A stretch of DNA of 64,000 bases from Spirochaetota bacterium (GTDB lineage: Bacteria > Spirochaetota > UBA4802 > UB4802): assembly GCA_029907515.1 (NCBI GenBank), contig JARYLT010000005.1:1-64000 (forward strand), written 5' to 3'. The notes below the pieces were generated by a model that searched no databases, had not been told where the DNA came from, and saw only the letters and a program-made list of their open reading frames with translations. Positions 42,127-53,118 of the stretch are shown here, piece after piece. Every line of letters begins with the position of its first letter. Positions within the stretch are counted from its first letter, which is position 1. Made by a program: the position numbers and the translations under genes.

Positions 42127-43769
42127 AAGAAAAGAAAATACGAATTATACCAATAGGTGGCCTTCATGCTATTGGCGGTAACATGATGGCCATTGAATAT
42201 GACAATGAAATGATCATAATAGACTGCGGCATTACCTTCCCCAATGGTGAAACACCTGGTATTGATTTTATGATACCGGATTTCAGCTTTATACTTGAGA
42301 ATAAAACTAAAGTTAAAGGAATCATCATTACCCATGGCCATGAAGATCATATTGGGGCAATACCCTTTTTACTGCAAAAGATAAATGTACCGGTATATGC
42401 CACAAAACTAACCCTTGGGTTGGTAACAAGCAGGCTTGCCGAACGGCCGGTAAATGCACCTACATTCATTGAAATAGAACCACGTGATGTAATACATATT
42501 GGTTCATTTGTCATTGAATTTTTGCGTGTGAATCATTCAATCATTGATGGCGTTGGGCTTGCCATAAAAACTCCCATTGGCACTATCATACACACTGGCG
42601 ACTATAAAATTGACTACTCGCCTATTGATGGTAATGTTGCTGACCTTCACCGCTTTGCTGAATATGGCCAGCAGGGCGTGCTGCTCCTCATCAGTGACAG
42701 CACCAATGCAACCAATCCCGGTTATACACCATCTGAAATAGTTCTGAAAAAGAAGCTCCTGGAAATATTTGCAAAGTCAAAGGGACGTATTTTTGTCGCA
42801 AGCTTTGCTTCTAACATACACAGAATCCAGCAGGTTCTGGAAGCTTCACAGAAATATAATCGTAAAGTTGTTATTTCCGGAACCACCATGCAAAAAAATA
42901 TTGAGATAGCAACTGAACTGGGATACCTGAAATACAAAAAAGACCTGATTATAGATGCAAAGGATATTGGCAAGTATACCCATAAAAAACTGGTGGTTCT
43001 GTGTACCGGTTCTCAGGGTGAACCCATGTCAGCTCTTTCCCGTATGGCTACCGGCACGCACAAGCATTTCAGGATAGGAGCAGGGGATACCGTTATCATT
43101 ACCGCTTCGGTTATTCCAGGAAATGAACGCATGGTGTACAGTGTTATCAATTCCCTGATGCAGATGGGGGCAGATGTATTTTATGAACAGGATGAAGAAA
43201 TTCATGTGTCAGGGCATGCGTCACAGGAAGAACTTAAGCTTATGATTACTCTGACTCAGCCAAAATACTTTTTACCGGTACATGGCGAATACCGACATCT
43301 TAAAGCACATGCCTCACTGGCAGAATCACTCAACATAAAACCACAGAATATCATTGTTGCCCAGAATGGCGATATAATAGAGCTAACACCAAACCGTTTT
43401 GAAAAGAAGGGGAATATACCTCTTTCTACCGTATATGTTGATGGTTCCTATATTGGCGATATCACTGATGACATCATTGCTGAACGTAAAACATTGGCAT
43501 CTGATGGTGTCATTGTTATCAGCATTGTTATAGGTGATGGGTTGCTACTGTACCCACCAGTTATTATAGCCAGGGGTTTTATTGGCATAAAGAATGATAG
43601 ATTTATGCAGGTGCTTCAAAAGGAACTATCGAACACTATTGAAAAGCAGCTTTTACAGAATGCCTCACCTGAACACCTGACAGTCGCAGTAAAAAAGCTT
43701 GCCAAAATGATTGCCCATCGGTTTACCAACAATACGCCACTCATTGAAACTATCATCCAGGAGATTTAA
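42123..43769 (+). CDS. rnj: Ribonuclease J
   Basis: IIPIGGLHAIGGNMMAIEYDNEMIIIDCGITFP; ITHGHEDHIGAIPFLL; HVSGHASQEELKLMITLTQPKYFLPVHGEYRHL; ATGA overlap with dut. Confidence 0.95.
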   Translation: MKEKKIRIIPIGGLHAIGGNMMAIEYDNEMIIIDCGITFPNGETPGIDFMIPDFSFILENKTKVKGIIITHGHEDHIGAIPFLLQKINVPVYATKLTLGLVTSRLAERPVNAPTFIEIEPRDVIHIGSFVIEFLRVNHSIIDGVGLAIKTPIGTIIHTGDYKIDYSPIDGNVADLHRFAEYGQQGVLLLISDSTNATNPGYTPSEIVLKKKLLEIFAKSKGRIFVASFASNIHRIQQVLEASQKYNRKVVISGTTMQKNIEIATELGYLKYKKDLIIDAKDIGKYTHKKLVVLCTGSQGEPMSALSRMATGTHKHFRIGAGDTVIITASVIPGNERMVYSVINSLMQMGADVFYEQDEEIHVSGHASQEELKLMITLTQPKYFLPVHGEYRHLKAHASLAESLNIKPQNIIVAQNGDIIELTPNRFEKKGNIPLSTVYVDGSYIGDITDDIIAERKTLASDGVIVISIVIGDGLLLYPPVIIARGFIGIKNDRFMQVLQKELSNTIEKQLLQNASPEHLTVAVKKLAKMIAHRFTNNTPLIETIIQEI

Positions 43770-43770
43770 C

Positions 43771-44601
43771 ATGGCCTATAGTATTGTTATTTTCTGCATC
43801 CTGGGGATCATCCAGGGTGTAACTGAATTTTTGCCTGTATCATCATCAGGGCACCTTGCACTGTTAGAGGCAATACCACAGGTTCACACTATCTTTGGTA
43901 CAATGGATACGGGCGCTAAACTTTTTTTTAACGTTGCACTGCACCTGGCAAGCCTGGTAGCAATAATCATATTTTACTATAATGACATCATTAAGCTTGT
44001 TACCGGAACTATCGCCGAAATTACAAAAAAACACTATGGTATAAACTGTAAGTTTGCATGCAACATAGTGATTGCCTCAATACCTGCTGCGCTGGTTGGT
44101 TTGTTTCTCAACGACGTTGTTGAAGCATCAATTTCCAGCCCTGCACTTGTTGCAGGTCTTCTTATAATTAATGGTATCATGCTCATAGTATCTAATAAAT
44201 TACCCAAAAAAAGCCGAAAATGTGAAGAGATGGGAATACTGCAGGCATTGCTTATTGGGCTTTTCCAGGCAGTTGCAATTTTGCCGGGCATATCACGCTC
44301 AGGTAGCACCATTGTTGGAGGTCTTTTAACAGGATTAAAGCCTGAAGAAGCTGGAAAATTTTCGTTTTTAATGGCAATACCGGTTATTGCCGGGGCAGGA
44401 CTGCTTGAATTGCGGAAATTGGGCACCATTAATGCCTTTGAATTTGGTATTCCCGTTGTGATTGCTATGGCTATAACATTTATTGCAGCACTTGCCTCAT
44501 TGAAGCTGCTTGTGGCAATGCTCAAGTCGCTGCACCTGCACTATTTTGGGTACTATACCATTATAGCGGGGGTGGCAGCATTATTTATTTTACTGGTATA
44601 A
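43771..44601 (+). CDS. uppP: Undecaprenyl-diphosphatase UppP/BacA
   Basis: IIQGVTEFLPVSSSGHLAL; AILPGISRSGSTIVGGLLTG; start moved to 43771. Confidence 0.95.
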   Translation: MAYSIVIFCILGIIQGVTEFLPVSSSGHLALLEAIPQVHTIFGTMDTGAKLFFNVALHLASLVAIIIFYYNDIIKLVTGTIAEITKKHYGINCKFACNIVIASIPAALVGLFLNDVVEASISSPALVAGLLIINGIMLIVSNKLPKKSRKCEEMGILQALLIGLFQAVAILPGISRSGSTIVGGLLTGLKPEEAGKFSFLMAIPVIAGAGLLELRKLGTINAFEFGIPVVIAMAITFIAALASLKLLVAMLKSLHLHYFGYYTIIAGVAALFILLV

Positions 44602-44630
44602 AATTACAGGTACAGGATTAGCAAACGTGT

Positions 44631-47066
44631 ATGTCCAATCGTGTCACTGAAATACTGTGTGTTATACTGTGGGGGTTTGCTGTTATTGTCTTTCTTTCAC
44701 TGGCAACATTCCACATATCTGATTATGATACTCTGGGCACCATGCCAGTACAAAACATACTTGGACCTGCCGGAGTGATACTTGCTCAGATACTCAGAAT
44801 ATCGTTTGGCATAGCATCATATTTTGTTGTTGCAATATTGCTTTTAACCGGATGGGGGCTTGTCAAATATAAATCGCTTGAACCTGTCCTGGAACATATC
44901 TTTGCCATAACCTTTGCAATGGTTTCGACTTCACTTCTTGTAACCATTATACAACCGGAAACTATTGCACCTTTTGCAGGTGGAGTGGTTGGCATGGCAT
45001 TATACCACGTGTTTACTTCAGTAATGGGTTTGACTGGTGCATGGATAGCCACAATACTTCTGGTACTTATTTCACTTATACTGCTTGGCATAGTGTCATT
45101 AAGCTATTTCTTTGATAGCCAGCGGTTTACCTCTTTAGCAAACGTTGCTGCGTTGCTGTATAGAAAGATTGTGCTTTTTAAGCACAGGGATTCCATACCT
45201 CTTATTGACATTACATCATTCAATGCTGAAAAAAAGATACCCTGGATCACAAGAACCAAAATTACCCTGTATGGGAAAACACCAGTGCGCAAACCAAAGC
45301 TCATTGAATATGATAACATACTCACGTATAAGGGCGATAGTTCCTATTATAATAAAAAAGACCATACAGATGACCTGCAGATAATCACTACACATACTAC
45401 ACCTACTGAAAATAGCATACTGGATAATTCAGATTCTTCTTCCATGAATACCGCTGATACTGAAAGCAAAGAAGCTGCCCCACAGGTTGTTGCCGTAACC
45501 AATGCGGTGATTGAACTGCCACAGGAAGACAGTATCCAGAAAGAACATGAGCCCACAGTGAGTACAAAGGAAATCAGTGACATTGATGAACATTATGACG
45601 AAGAGGATGAATATGATGATGCAACAGATAATGAAGAAGACATGGTTGCCCGTAACGTTTTTGAGGAAATACCAATCAATCAGAAGTACAGCATACCTGT
45701 AGACTTTTTAAAGCAATACACCGTGCATGATGAAACAGGCTATAAACAGGAGATAGCAAAAAATTCTGAACTTCTGGTCAACACATTGCGGGACTTTGGC
45801 ATTGAATCAAAAGTTGTTAATGTTAACCGTGGACCGGTTATTACATTGTATGAATTGCAGATAGCTCCGGGTATAAAAGTCAACCGTATTGTTGGGCTTG
45901 CTGACGACATTGCCATGGCACTTGCCGCTTCCCGTGTTCGAGTGGTAGCACCAATCCCTGGCAAAAAGGCCATTGGCGTAGAGATACCCAACAAAGTACG
46001 TGAAACAGTAACATTAAAAGACATCATTGCCTCTCCTGAGTATACCCATCAGCAGGGGCGCCTGAAAGTAGGTCTGGGCAAGGATATCATGGGCAAACCT
46101 GTGGTAATTGATATTAAAAAACTACCGCACCTGCTTATTGCTGGTGCAACAGGTGCCGGTAAATCTGTATGTGTTCATTCTATCATAACAAGCCTGGTGT
46201 ACAACTATGATCCCAACTATGTGCGCTTTATCATGGTTGATCCAAAACTTGTTGAACTGCAGATATACAATGGCATCCCACATCTACTAACCCCGGTCAT
46301 TATTGAGCCATTCATGGTACCAAAAGCGCTGAAGTGGACCATGATGGAGATGGAACGGCGCTACTACCTCCTTTCAGAATATAACACACGCGACATTGAC
46401 CGCTACAACCAGATGGTTGAACGCAACAAGAATGGCGAATACCTGCCCTATATTGTCATCATCATGGATGAGCTTGCCGACCTCATGATGGTTGCCGCAA
46501 AAGAAATAGAAGGCTACATAACCCGTATTGCACAGAAAGCACGTGCAGTGGGCATTCACCTGGTACTGGCAACCCAGCGCCCATCAGTAGATATCATTAC
46601 CGGCATCATCAAGGCAAACTTCCCTGCCCGTATTGCATTTCAGGTTGCCCAGAAAACTGACTCACGTACTATTATTGACCAGAATGGGGCCGAAAAGCTG
46701 CTTGGCAAAGGCGATATGCTGTACCAGTCACCAATGAGCTCATTCCCCATACGAATTCAGGGAGCTTTTATTTCTGAGGATGAGCTCTCATCAATTGTTG
46801 CTTTCCTTAAAAAAATAGCAAAACCACGGTATGTTGATATTGAACAAAGCCTGGTGGAATTTGAAGATGATGATGAAGAAGGTGAAGATGAACTTTTCAT
46901 TGAAGCGGTGAAGATAGTTGAAACCACAAAAAAAGCTTCAGCTTCATACCTTCAGCGCAGGCTTTCAATTGGCTACAATCGTGCCGCACGTATCATTGAA
47001 CGCATGGAAGAGTTGGGGTACATTGGGCCACAACAGGGAAGCAAGCCCCGCGAAGTATATATATAA
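44631..47066 (+). CDS. ftsK: FtsK/SpoIIIE DNA translocase
   Basis: PHLLIAGATGAGKSVCVHSIITSLVYNYDP; VIIMDELADLMMVAAKEIEGYITRIAQKARAVGIHLVLATQRPSVDIITG; C-terminal winged-helix gamma-like domain. Confidence 0.96.
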   Translation: MSNRVTEILCVILWGFAVIVFLSLATFHISDYDTLGTMPVQNILGPAGVILAQILRISFGIASYFVVAILLLTGWGLVKYKSLEPVLEHIFAITFAMVSTSLLVTIIQPETIAPFAGGVVGMALYHVFTSVMGLTGAWIATILLVLISLILLGIVSLSYFFDSQRFTSLANVAALLYRKIVLFKHRDSIPLIDITSFNAEKKIPWITRTKITLYGKTPVRKPKLIEYDNILTYKGDSSYYNKKDHTDDLQIITTHTTPTENSILDNSDSSSMNTADTESKEAAPQVVAVTNAVIELPQEDSIQKEHEPTVSTKEISDIDEHYDEEDEYDDATDNEEDMVARNVFEEIPINQKYSIPVDFLKQYTVHDETGYKQEIAKNSELLVNTLRDFGIESKVVNVNRGPVITLYELQIAPGIKVNRIVGLADDIAMALAASRVRVVAPIPGKKAIGVEIPNKVRETVTLKDIIASPEYTHQQGRLKVGLGKDIMGKPVVIDIKKLPHLLIAGATGAGKSVCVHSIITSLVYNYDPNYVRFIMVDPKLVELQIYNGIPHLLTPVIIEPFMVPKALKWTMMEMERRYYLLSEYNTRDIDRYNQMVERNKNGEYLPYIVIIMDELADLMMVAAKEIEGYITRIAQKARAVGIHLVLATQRPSVDIITGIIKANFPARIAFQVAQKTDSRTIIDQNGAEKLLGKGDMLYQSPMSSFPIRIQGAFISEDELSSIVAFLKKIAKPRYVDIEQSLVEFEDDDEEGEDELFIEAVKIVETTKKASASYLQRRLSIGYNRAARIIERMEELGYIGPQQGSKPREVYI

Positions 47067-47123
47067 AAAAATTTAAGTGACTTTTTTTATTCCATATTTT
47101 ATTATATCTTTATAGTATAATAT

Positions 47124-47143
47124 TATCACTTTTAAAAGTGATA
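47124..47143. repeat. 20-bp perfect palindrome
   Basis: TATCACTTTTAAAAGTGATA in the ftsK downstream intergenic region. Confidence 0.6.
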
Positions 47144-47390
47144 GCATGTGCATATTATTGGATGTATTTACATGTATATGTGCTTGCGATCTATGCAATA
47201 TAATAATTATTTTCAGAGATGAAAATGTTTTTACCATTACCCTTAATACTTCTTCCTTATAAACAGATAGTTACTGAGCCTTTCTTCAAGTTCAGAGAGA
47301 GGTTTTTGAAGGAAGGGGTGAGTGAGGTAAAGATATATTTTTTTACGAAGTAGTTGCACGATGTTCATTAAATCATATGTGAGGCGCTAT

Positions 47391-49052
47391 ATGAAATATA
47401 CCAAACAAACCACTTTTATTGTCATTATTATCATGGCAATAGCTCTTTCTGTCAGTGCAATACCTGGCAAGAAAGTAATAGGTGTTACTGCATTTACCAA
47501 TCTGTCAAAAGATACAACGTTTGACTGGCTCTGTATTGGTATTGCTGATACCATATCCTACAAACTGCGTAACGTGCAGGAATATATACTGGTGGATAGG
47601 GTCAATGTTGATAAACTCATTGGCGAATTACAGCTATCGCAATCCGGTCTCATTGATGAAAACACCGTTGAAGCCGGCAAAGCATTGGGTGCCAATATTC
47701 TTGTTGTTGGCAATTTCCAGAAATTTGGCAACCAGATACGCATTACAGCAAAAATAGTTGATGTACAATCACACGCCGTCATCAATCAGGTTCAGGTTAC
47801 CGGATCATTGAATGATATATTCAACCTGCAGGATTCGCTGGCACTGGGAATCATTGAAAAGAATGATACTGCCATAACCACCGAAACAAAAACAAAAATT
47901 GTACAGAACGATACCAATAATATAAGTGCATACGAATACTTTGTTCGTGGGCAAAAGTTTTTACTGTATCAATTAGATTATTCCAAAGCTATTGAAATGT
48001 ATCAGAAAGCAATATCAATAGATCCCAACTATGCAATAGCATACGCAGGACTGGGGAAAGCGTATTCACTGCGTTCATGGGAACTCAGAGAATACCATAA
48101 TACCACCGACCCTACACTAATTGAAAAATCATTCCAGAGCAGTAAAAAAGCATTATCACTTAATCCAAATCTGGATGAAGCACATTTATCATTGGCGCGC
48201 TACTATCAGGAAGTTGACCAAAATAAGGTGCCCAATAAATGGACATTATGTGAAGATGAAACACGAAAGGCACTTGAAATAAACCCCAATAACGGCGAGG
48301 CATATCTGCTATTAAGCAAAATATATGCCTATGATATCCCCAAATCAGAAATGTATTTAAAGCAGGCAATTGAAAAGAACAAGTTCCTGGTAGATGCACA
48401 TAATAACTTAGGGATTATTTATTTAGACCGTGGAGATTTGGACACAGCGTTTGCATACATCAAAAATGCCATCGATATTGATGAAAACTATGTCATTGGC
48501 TACATGAACCTGGGTGTTATTTATGAAAAACGCGGTCAGTATGATAAGGCACTGGAAATGTATAAAATGGCTGTTTCAAAATACCCCAACTATATTCTGG
48601 GCTTGCGTAACCTGGGAATAGGCTACCGTAATTTGAATAGACTTGATGAAGCCCTTGATGCGTTTTTTAAAGCATTAAAACTAAAAAAAGACGATGCACA
48701 AACATTGAGTGAGATTGGGTATGTGTATCTGCTAAAAAACGATTACAACAAAGCTATCAATTATTTCAAACAGTCGTTACAATACGATCCTTCGTACCGT
48801 TACAGCCTTGCTAATTTAGGGTGGTGTTTGGTACAGCAGGGCAAATATAATGATGCAATCCCGTATTTAGAGAAAGCACATAATGACAACAGAGATTATG
48901 CATGGGCGGCAGGATATTTGGGCTGGTTATATGAAAACAAAATCCAGGATTACAATAAGGCATTGTACTGGTATGGCGAAGCACTAAAGCGTGATCCTAA
49001 TAATCAGGACTATCGCAATTCATATAACCGTTTATCAGGTTACTATCGCTAA
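47391..49052 (+). CDS. CsgG/FlgO-like N-terminal domain plus TPR repeats
   Basis: KKVIGVTAFTNLSKDTTFDWLCIGIADTISYKLRNVQEYILVDRVNVDKLIGELQLSQSGLID; many TPR units. Confidence 0.88.
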   Translation: MKYTKQTTFIVIIIMAIALSVSAIPGKKVIGVTAFTNLSKDTTFDWLCIGIADTISYKLRNVQEYILVDRVNVDKLIGELQLSQSGLIDENTVEAGKALGANILVVGNFQKFGNQIRITAKIVDVQSHAVINQVQVTGSLNDIFNLQDSLALGIIEKNDTAITTETKTKIVQNDTNNISAYEYFVRGQKFLLYQLDYSKAIEMYQKAISIDPNYAIAYAGLGKAYSLRSWELREYHNTTDPTLIEKSFQSSKKALSLNPNLDEAHLSLARYYQEVDQNKVPNKWTLCEDETRKALEINPNNGEAYLLLSKIYAYDIPKSEMYLKQAIEKNKFLVDAHNNLGIIYLDRGDLDTAFAYIKNAIDIDENYVIGYMNLGVIYEKRGQYDKALEMYKMAVSKYPNYILGLRNLGIGYRNLNRLDEALDAFFKALKLKKDDAQTLSEIGYVYLLKNDYNKAINYFKQSLQYDPSYRYSLANLGWCLVQQGKYNDAIPYLEKAHNDNRDYAWAAGYLGWLYENKIQDYNKALYWYGEALKRDPNNQDYRNSYNRLSGYYR

Positions 49053-49076
49053 ACTATACAGTATCATTACACTGTT

Positions 49077-50075
49077 ATGAAAGAAGCATTGTATTATACA
49101 AAACACAGTGAGGATGCGGTACAGTGTGTGCTGTGTCCTCACAACTGTATCATCAAGGAAGGAAAGAGTGGTATTTGCAATGCTCGACAGAATAAAGGGG
49201 GCGTACTGTATTCGTTAATTTATGAAAAGCCCTGTGCTACCCATGTTGACCCAATAGAAAAAAAGCCCCTGTACCATTTTTTGCCGGGAAGCAGGTCCTT
49301 TTCCCTTGGCACTGTGGGCTGTAATTTACAATGCATGCACTGCCAGAACTGGGAACTGTCAACAAGCTCCCCCAACGACGTGTTTTGCCATACGCTCACA
49401 GCAGATGGCTGCGTTAAACTGGCAATTCAGTATGAATGCCAGTCAATATCATACACCTATAATGAACCCAGTATAAACATAGAGTACGTTCTTGAAACAG
49501 CCATCAAAGCTCATGATAAAGGCATTAAGAATGTCATGGTCACCAACGGATTTATCAACGAAGAACCCTTGCGACAGTTATATAAGCATATTGATGCAGC
49601 AAACGTTGACCTGAAAGCTTTTGACGATGAATTTTATAAAAAAATATGCAAGGCACGGCTGGAACCAGTACTGAAAACATTAACCATTCTTAAAGAAATT
49701 AATGTATGGATTGAGGTTACAAACCTGGTTATACCTACACACAACGACGATGTAACCATGATTCAAAAGCTTGTGGACTGGTTTGTTCACAATTTAGGTA
49801 CCGATGTTCCACTTCATTTTACAGCCTTTTACCCTGCACACAAACTAACAAATGTCCCCCCTACACCACTCAGGGTGCTGAAACAGGCGTATGACATTGC
49901 ATATAAAGCAGGTATTAAATTTATATATTTAGGCAATGTCCGTGAACGCTCAGTAACCCGCTGTCCCTCATGCGGTCGTGATCTTATTGTTCGCAGCGGA
50001 TTCAGCGTGATGCGCACCAATCTTCATGATGGAAAATGTATATGCGGCTACTCTATTCCCGGAGTGTGGCGATAG
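49077..50075 (+). CDS. amrS: AmmeMemoRadiSam-system radical SAM enzyme
   Basis: CVLCPHNCIIKEGKSGICNARQNKGG; GTVGCNLQCMHCQNWELS; ISYTYNEPSI. Confidence 0.9.
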   Translation: MKEALYYTKHSEDAVQCVLCPHNCIIKEGKSGICNARQNKGGVLYSLIYEKPCATHVDPIEKKPLYHFLPGSRSFSLGTVGCNLQCMHCQNWELSTSSPNDVFCHTLTADGCVKLAIQYECQSISYTYNEPSINIEYVLETAIKAHDKGIKNVMVTNGFINEEPLRQLYKHIDAANVDLKAFDDEFYKKICKARLEPVLKTLTILKEINVWIEVTNLVIPTHNDDVTMIQKLVDWFVHNLGTDVPLHFTAFYPAHKLTNVPPTPLRVLKQAYDIAYKAGIKFIYLGNVRERSVTRCPSCGRDLIVRSGFSVMRTNLHDGKCICGYSIPGVWR

Positions 50076-50078
50076 TTA

Positions 50079-50363
50079 CTACGAATGAGCTTCAACCTGG
50101 TACAATTCATCCTTGACGGGCAGTGCTTTCCGTAGATTTTTTATATACGGATAAAGATCCCCAGCTTCAACATAATAATCACATTCATCCATTGTGCGCC
50201 GTGCAACAGTGAAATATTTATGAACTTTTTCCTCCCCTGAGCGTTTCAACCACTGCTTCTTGTTGCATCGAACACGCAATACAAATGTTTTGTTATCGCC
50301 TTCATAATGTCTGAATACTGTGCAGTGCATACAATTGGCACAAAAGACCTTATTTTCTTCCAT
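50079..50363 (-). CDS. Small hypothetical Cys-containing (zinc-ribbon-like) protein
   Basis: VFCANCMHCTVFRH...VRCNKKQW...DECDYY. Confidence 0.6.
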   Translation of the reverse strand: MEENKVFCANCMHCTVFRHYEGDNKTFVLRVRCNKKQWLKRSGEEKVHKYFTVARRTMDECDYYVEAGDLYPYIKNLRKALPVKDELYQVEAHS

Positions 50364-50556
50364 GTATAATCTCCTGTTAGGTATAGTATCTGTATCTATG
50401 AGTACACTACAACCGGTATGATGTAGCTATTATAGCATAATTAATGAAAAAATCAAGTAGTATGTTGTGGTTTATGACAATTGATATCATACATTATTTT
50501 TGCAAGCATTTTTTAGAGGTAACCACAAATCATAGATACTTTTCTACTATACTCAA

Positions 50557-50904
50557 TTGCAGCAATCTCACATTGTGGTGTTTGGTTTACCAATATATCT
50601 TGATGGGATCACAGCTCAGCTTAAAACAGTTATTGACAGGATAGTCTGCTGCATGAAGCCCTTTTTGTGGACGGATGTCTTTGGCTTTAGCCGTCATTCA
50701 TTTTCTTTGGAATTTACTAAAGATATTATAGCAGTGAGTACGTGTGGATTTCCTGAATATGAAACATTTACACCTTTGATTAGTTATTTTAACGCATTAT
50801 CAAAAAACCTTAATTCCCGTCTTGTAACCACAACGTTTATCTGGGGTTCAATAGCAATACAGGTAAGGATAGAGTTACTGGATTTTAAAATTGAAACTTA
50901 TTGA
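50557..50904 (+). pseudogene. Remnant of a flavodoxin-fold NAD(P)H:FMN reductase-like gene
   Basis: VVFGLPIYLDGITAQLKTVIDRI ... DIIAVSTCGFPEYETFTPLISYFNAL; no N-terminal FMN-binding segment in frame. Confidence 0.5.
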
Positions 50905-51035
50905 ATCTGCAGCTTATGAATATGGCTAAACGGTTGTATTGACAACAGGATGAGATTATATAAATAAACCAATAAGTGTTGTAAACTTAATCAGAAATAT
51001 ATAAACTAAAAACTACTGTGTAGCAGCAGTACTAT

Positions 51036-52735
51036 TTAATTCAACGCAGGCAAATAAATTTCGAAACGAGAACCCTTGCCAGGTGCAGATTCAATATGAA
51101 TATATCCGTTCATCTCCTCAACAAGATGAAATACCATTGCCAATCCTAAACCTGTCCCCGTATTTGCATCCTTAGTTGTAAAAAATGGCTTGCCAAGATT
51201 TTTTATCGTTTCTTCATCCATTCCTACACCTGTATCAGTAATAATAACTCCAAACATTCTTCCCTTATTTTCATCATATTTTTCAATTATATCAATAAAT
51301 AATATATTATCATGTGGACTTTTTTCTTTATCTCTCATAATTGTCATAGCATGGATAGCATTAATACATACATTTAACAATATCTGCATAATTGATGTGC
51401 TATCACCACATATAAATTTTTTCTTATTATCCATATTGATAGTATGGTTATTTTTTTTCCATAAGCTGTTTTACATATTTGAGCAATTTCATCAACAGCT
51501 GTATTTAAATCTATTTGCGTGAATGAGTTATTCTTTTTTTGATTCAATGATCTCAATCGATTTAATATATCAAATGCACTATCAAAAGAGTTCTTTATTA
51601 AAACAAAATATTTTTCTAATTGAGACGCTTTATCGGGAGCAAGATTGACAATTTCTTTATGTAATAATGACACAGGACCCGTTATCCCCATTAAAATATT
51701 ATTAAAATCATGAAGCATGCCCCGTGATAGAATGCCTAACACTTCTGCTCTTTGTGCCTGAGCTAAAAGCTGCTCTGTTTTTCTACGAGCCAGAAGTTCT
51801 TTTTCAAGCTCCTGGGTTTTGATCATAATTGTGTGTTTCAATGATCTGTTTATAAAAGATATAACTAGAATAATTATTGCTGCTATAATTATTAAGGTCA
51901 TTATTGCTGTATAAAACCGCCAGTCTTTCAACATATTATATGATTCTTCAACGAGCCATTTACGTTTCATTTCAAGTAAATCATCCTCTGTAATTAATGA
52001 GATCCCCTCATTGACTACATTAAGTAAATTTACATTATTTTTAGGGACCCCTGCATGAATATCCTCTTCGGACAAGATGCTTATTATTTTAAATTCACCA
52101 AGAATATGATAATTTGACAGATAATATCGAGCACTTGGTTCATCTTCGGAAAAAGCATCAATTTCTCCATTTGCTGCCGCTTCAATTAGCCTGGCAGTAT
52201 CCTCATAAACTTTAATATGAATCCATGGAAATTTTTCTTTTAAGAATAGATATGCACCGGTATCATATTGTGCTCCAATTTTTAGTGAACTATCATGTAA
52301 AATTACATTGAGAGGATTATCAATATTTGACCGCATAAAAAGGGACGTTTTGATTGTAAAAAATTTTTTGCTGAAATCCATATACATACTTCTATCTTTC
52401 GTAATGAATAATCCACTATGTATATCTGCTCTTTTTTCCTTAATCATGTTAATACTTTCTTTCCACGGAGCATGAATTATTTTTACAGGAATTCCGGTTT
52501 TTGCCGACCATAGATTCCAAAAATCAATAATCATTCCACGCAAAATTCCACTTTTATCAATATAAGAAAATGGCGGAAATCCTTAGGAAGTTACTATAAT
52601 AAGAGGCTTCTCAGCACTATATATCTGTGTAACAAAAAAAATATTAATTAACATCACTAATAATATTAACAATTTAATATCTTTTATTTTTGTATCTTTT
52701 ATTTTCGATATTTTTTCTGATAAATTTTTTATCAT
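51036..52735 (-). pseudogene. Sensor histidine kinase with N-terminal periplasmic solute-binding domain, disrupted by an in-frame TAA and a frameshift
   Basis: MIKNLSEKISKIKDTKIKD...YSAEKPLIIVTS*GFPPFSYIDKSGILRGMIIDFWNLWSAKTGIPVKIIHAPWKESINMI...; kinase split between ORFs 51374-52543 and 51036-51434 at an A8 run. Confidence 0.88.
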
Positions 52736-53118
52736 TTCACGAATGCCTCTATTCTCATTACAACATAGGATAGTAATTATTTATAGATAAAATACTTTTA
52801 TTACAAAGTTTATTCTTTTGCAAATGATTAACAAAACAAACTAAAGGAGAAAACCTTCAACAATAATCATAAGAATTAGTAAAAATGTCCACTCATAAAT
52901 AACTTTTAATAATAATTAATACACAATGAAATCTTCTCTACCAAAAATAAACAATTTTAAATTGAGTAAAAAATATTATTGAAATAACAATCTTTTGTTC
53001 ATAAATTTTTATTGAAACATAGTATACACTATAACACTTTGAAAGAAAATTATACAGAGCATCCTGAACAATAAGAGTGTTACTAACTTAAAAAATATAT
53101 CCACATAGGAGGCTACCT

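Noticed and set aside
52583-52585. In-frame TAA as recoding (stop readthrough or alternative code)
   Set aside because: TAA ends many intact genes in the window, and the same gene carries an independent frameshift; pseudogenisation is simpler.
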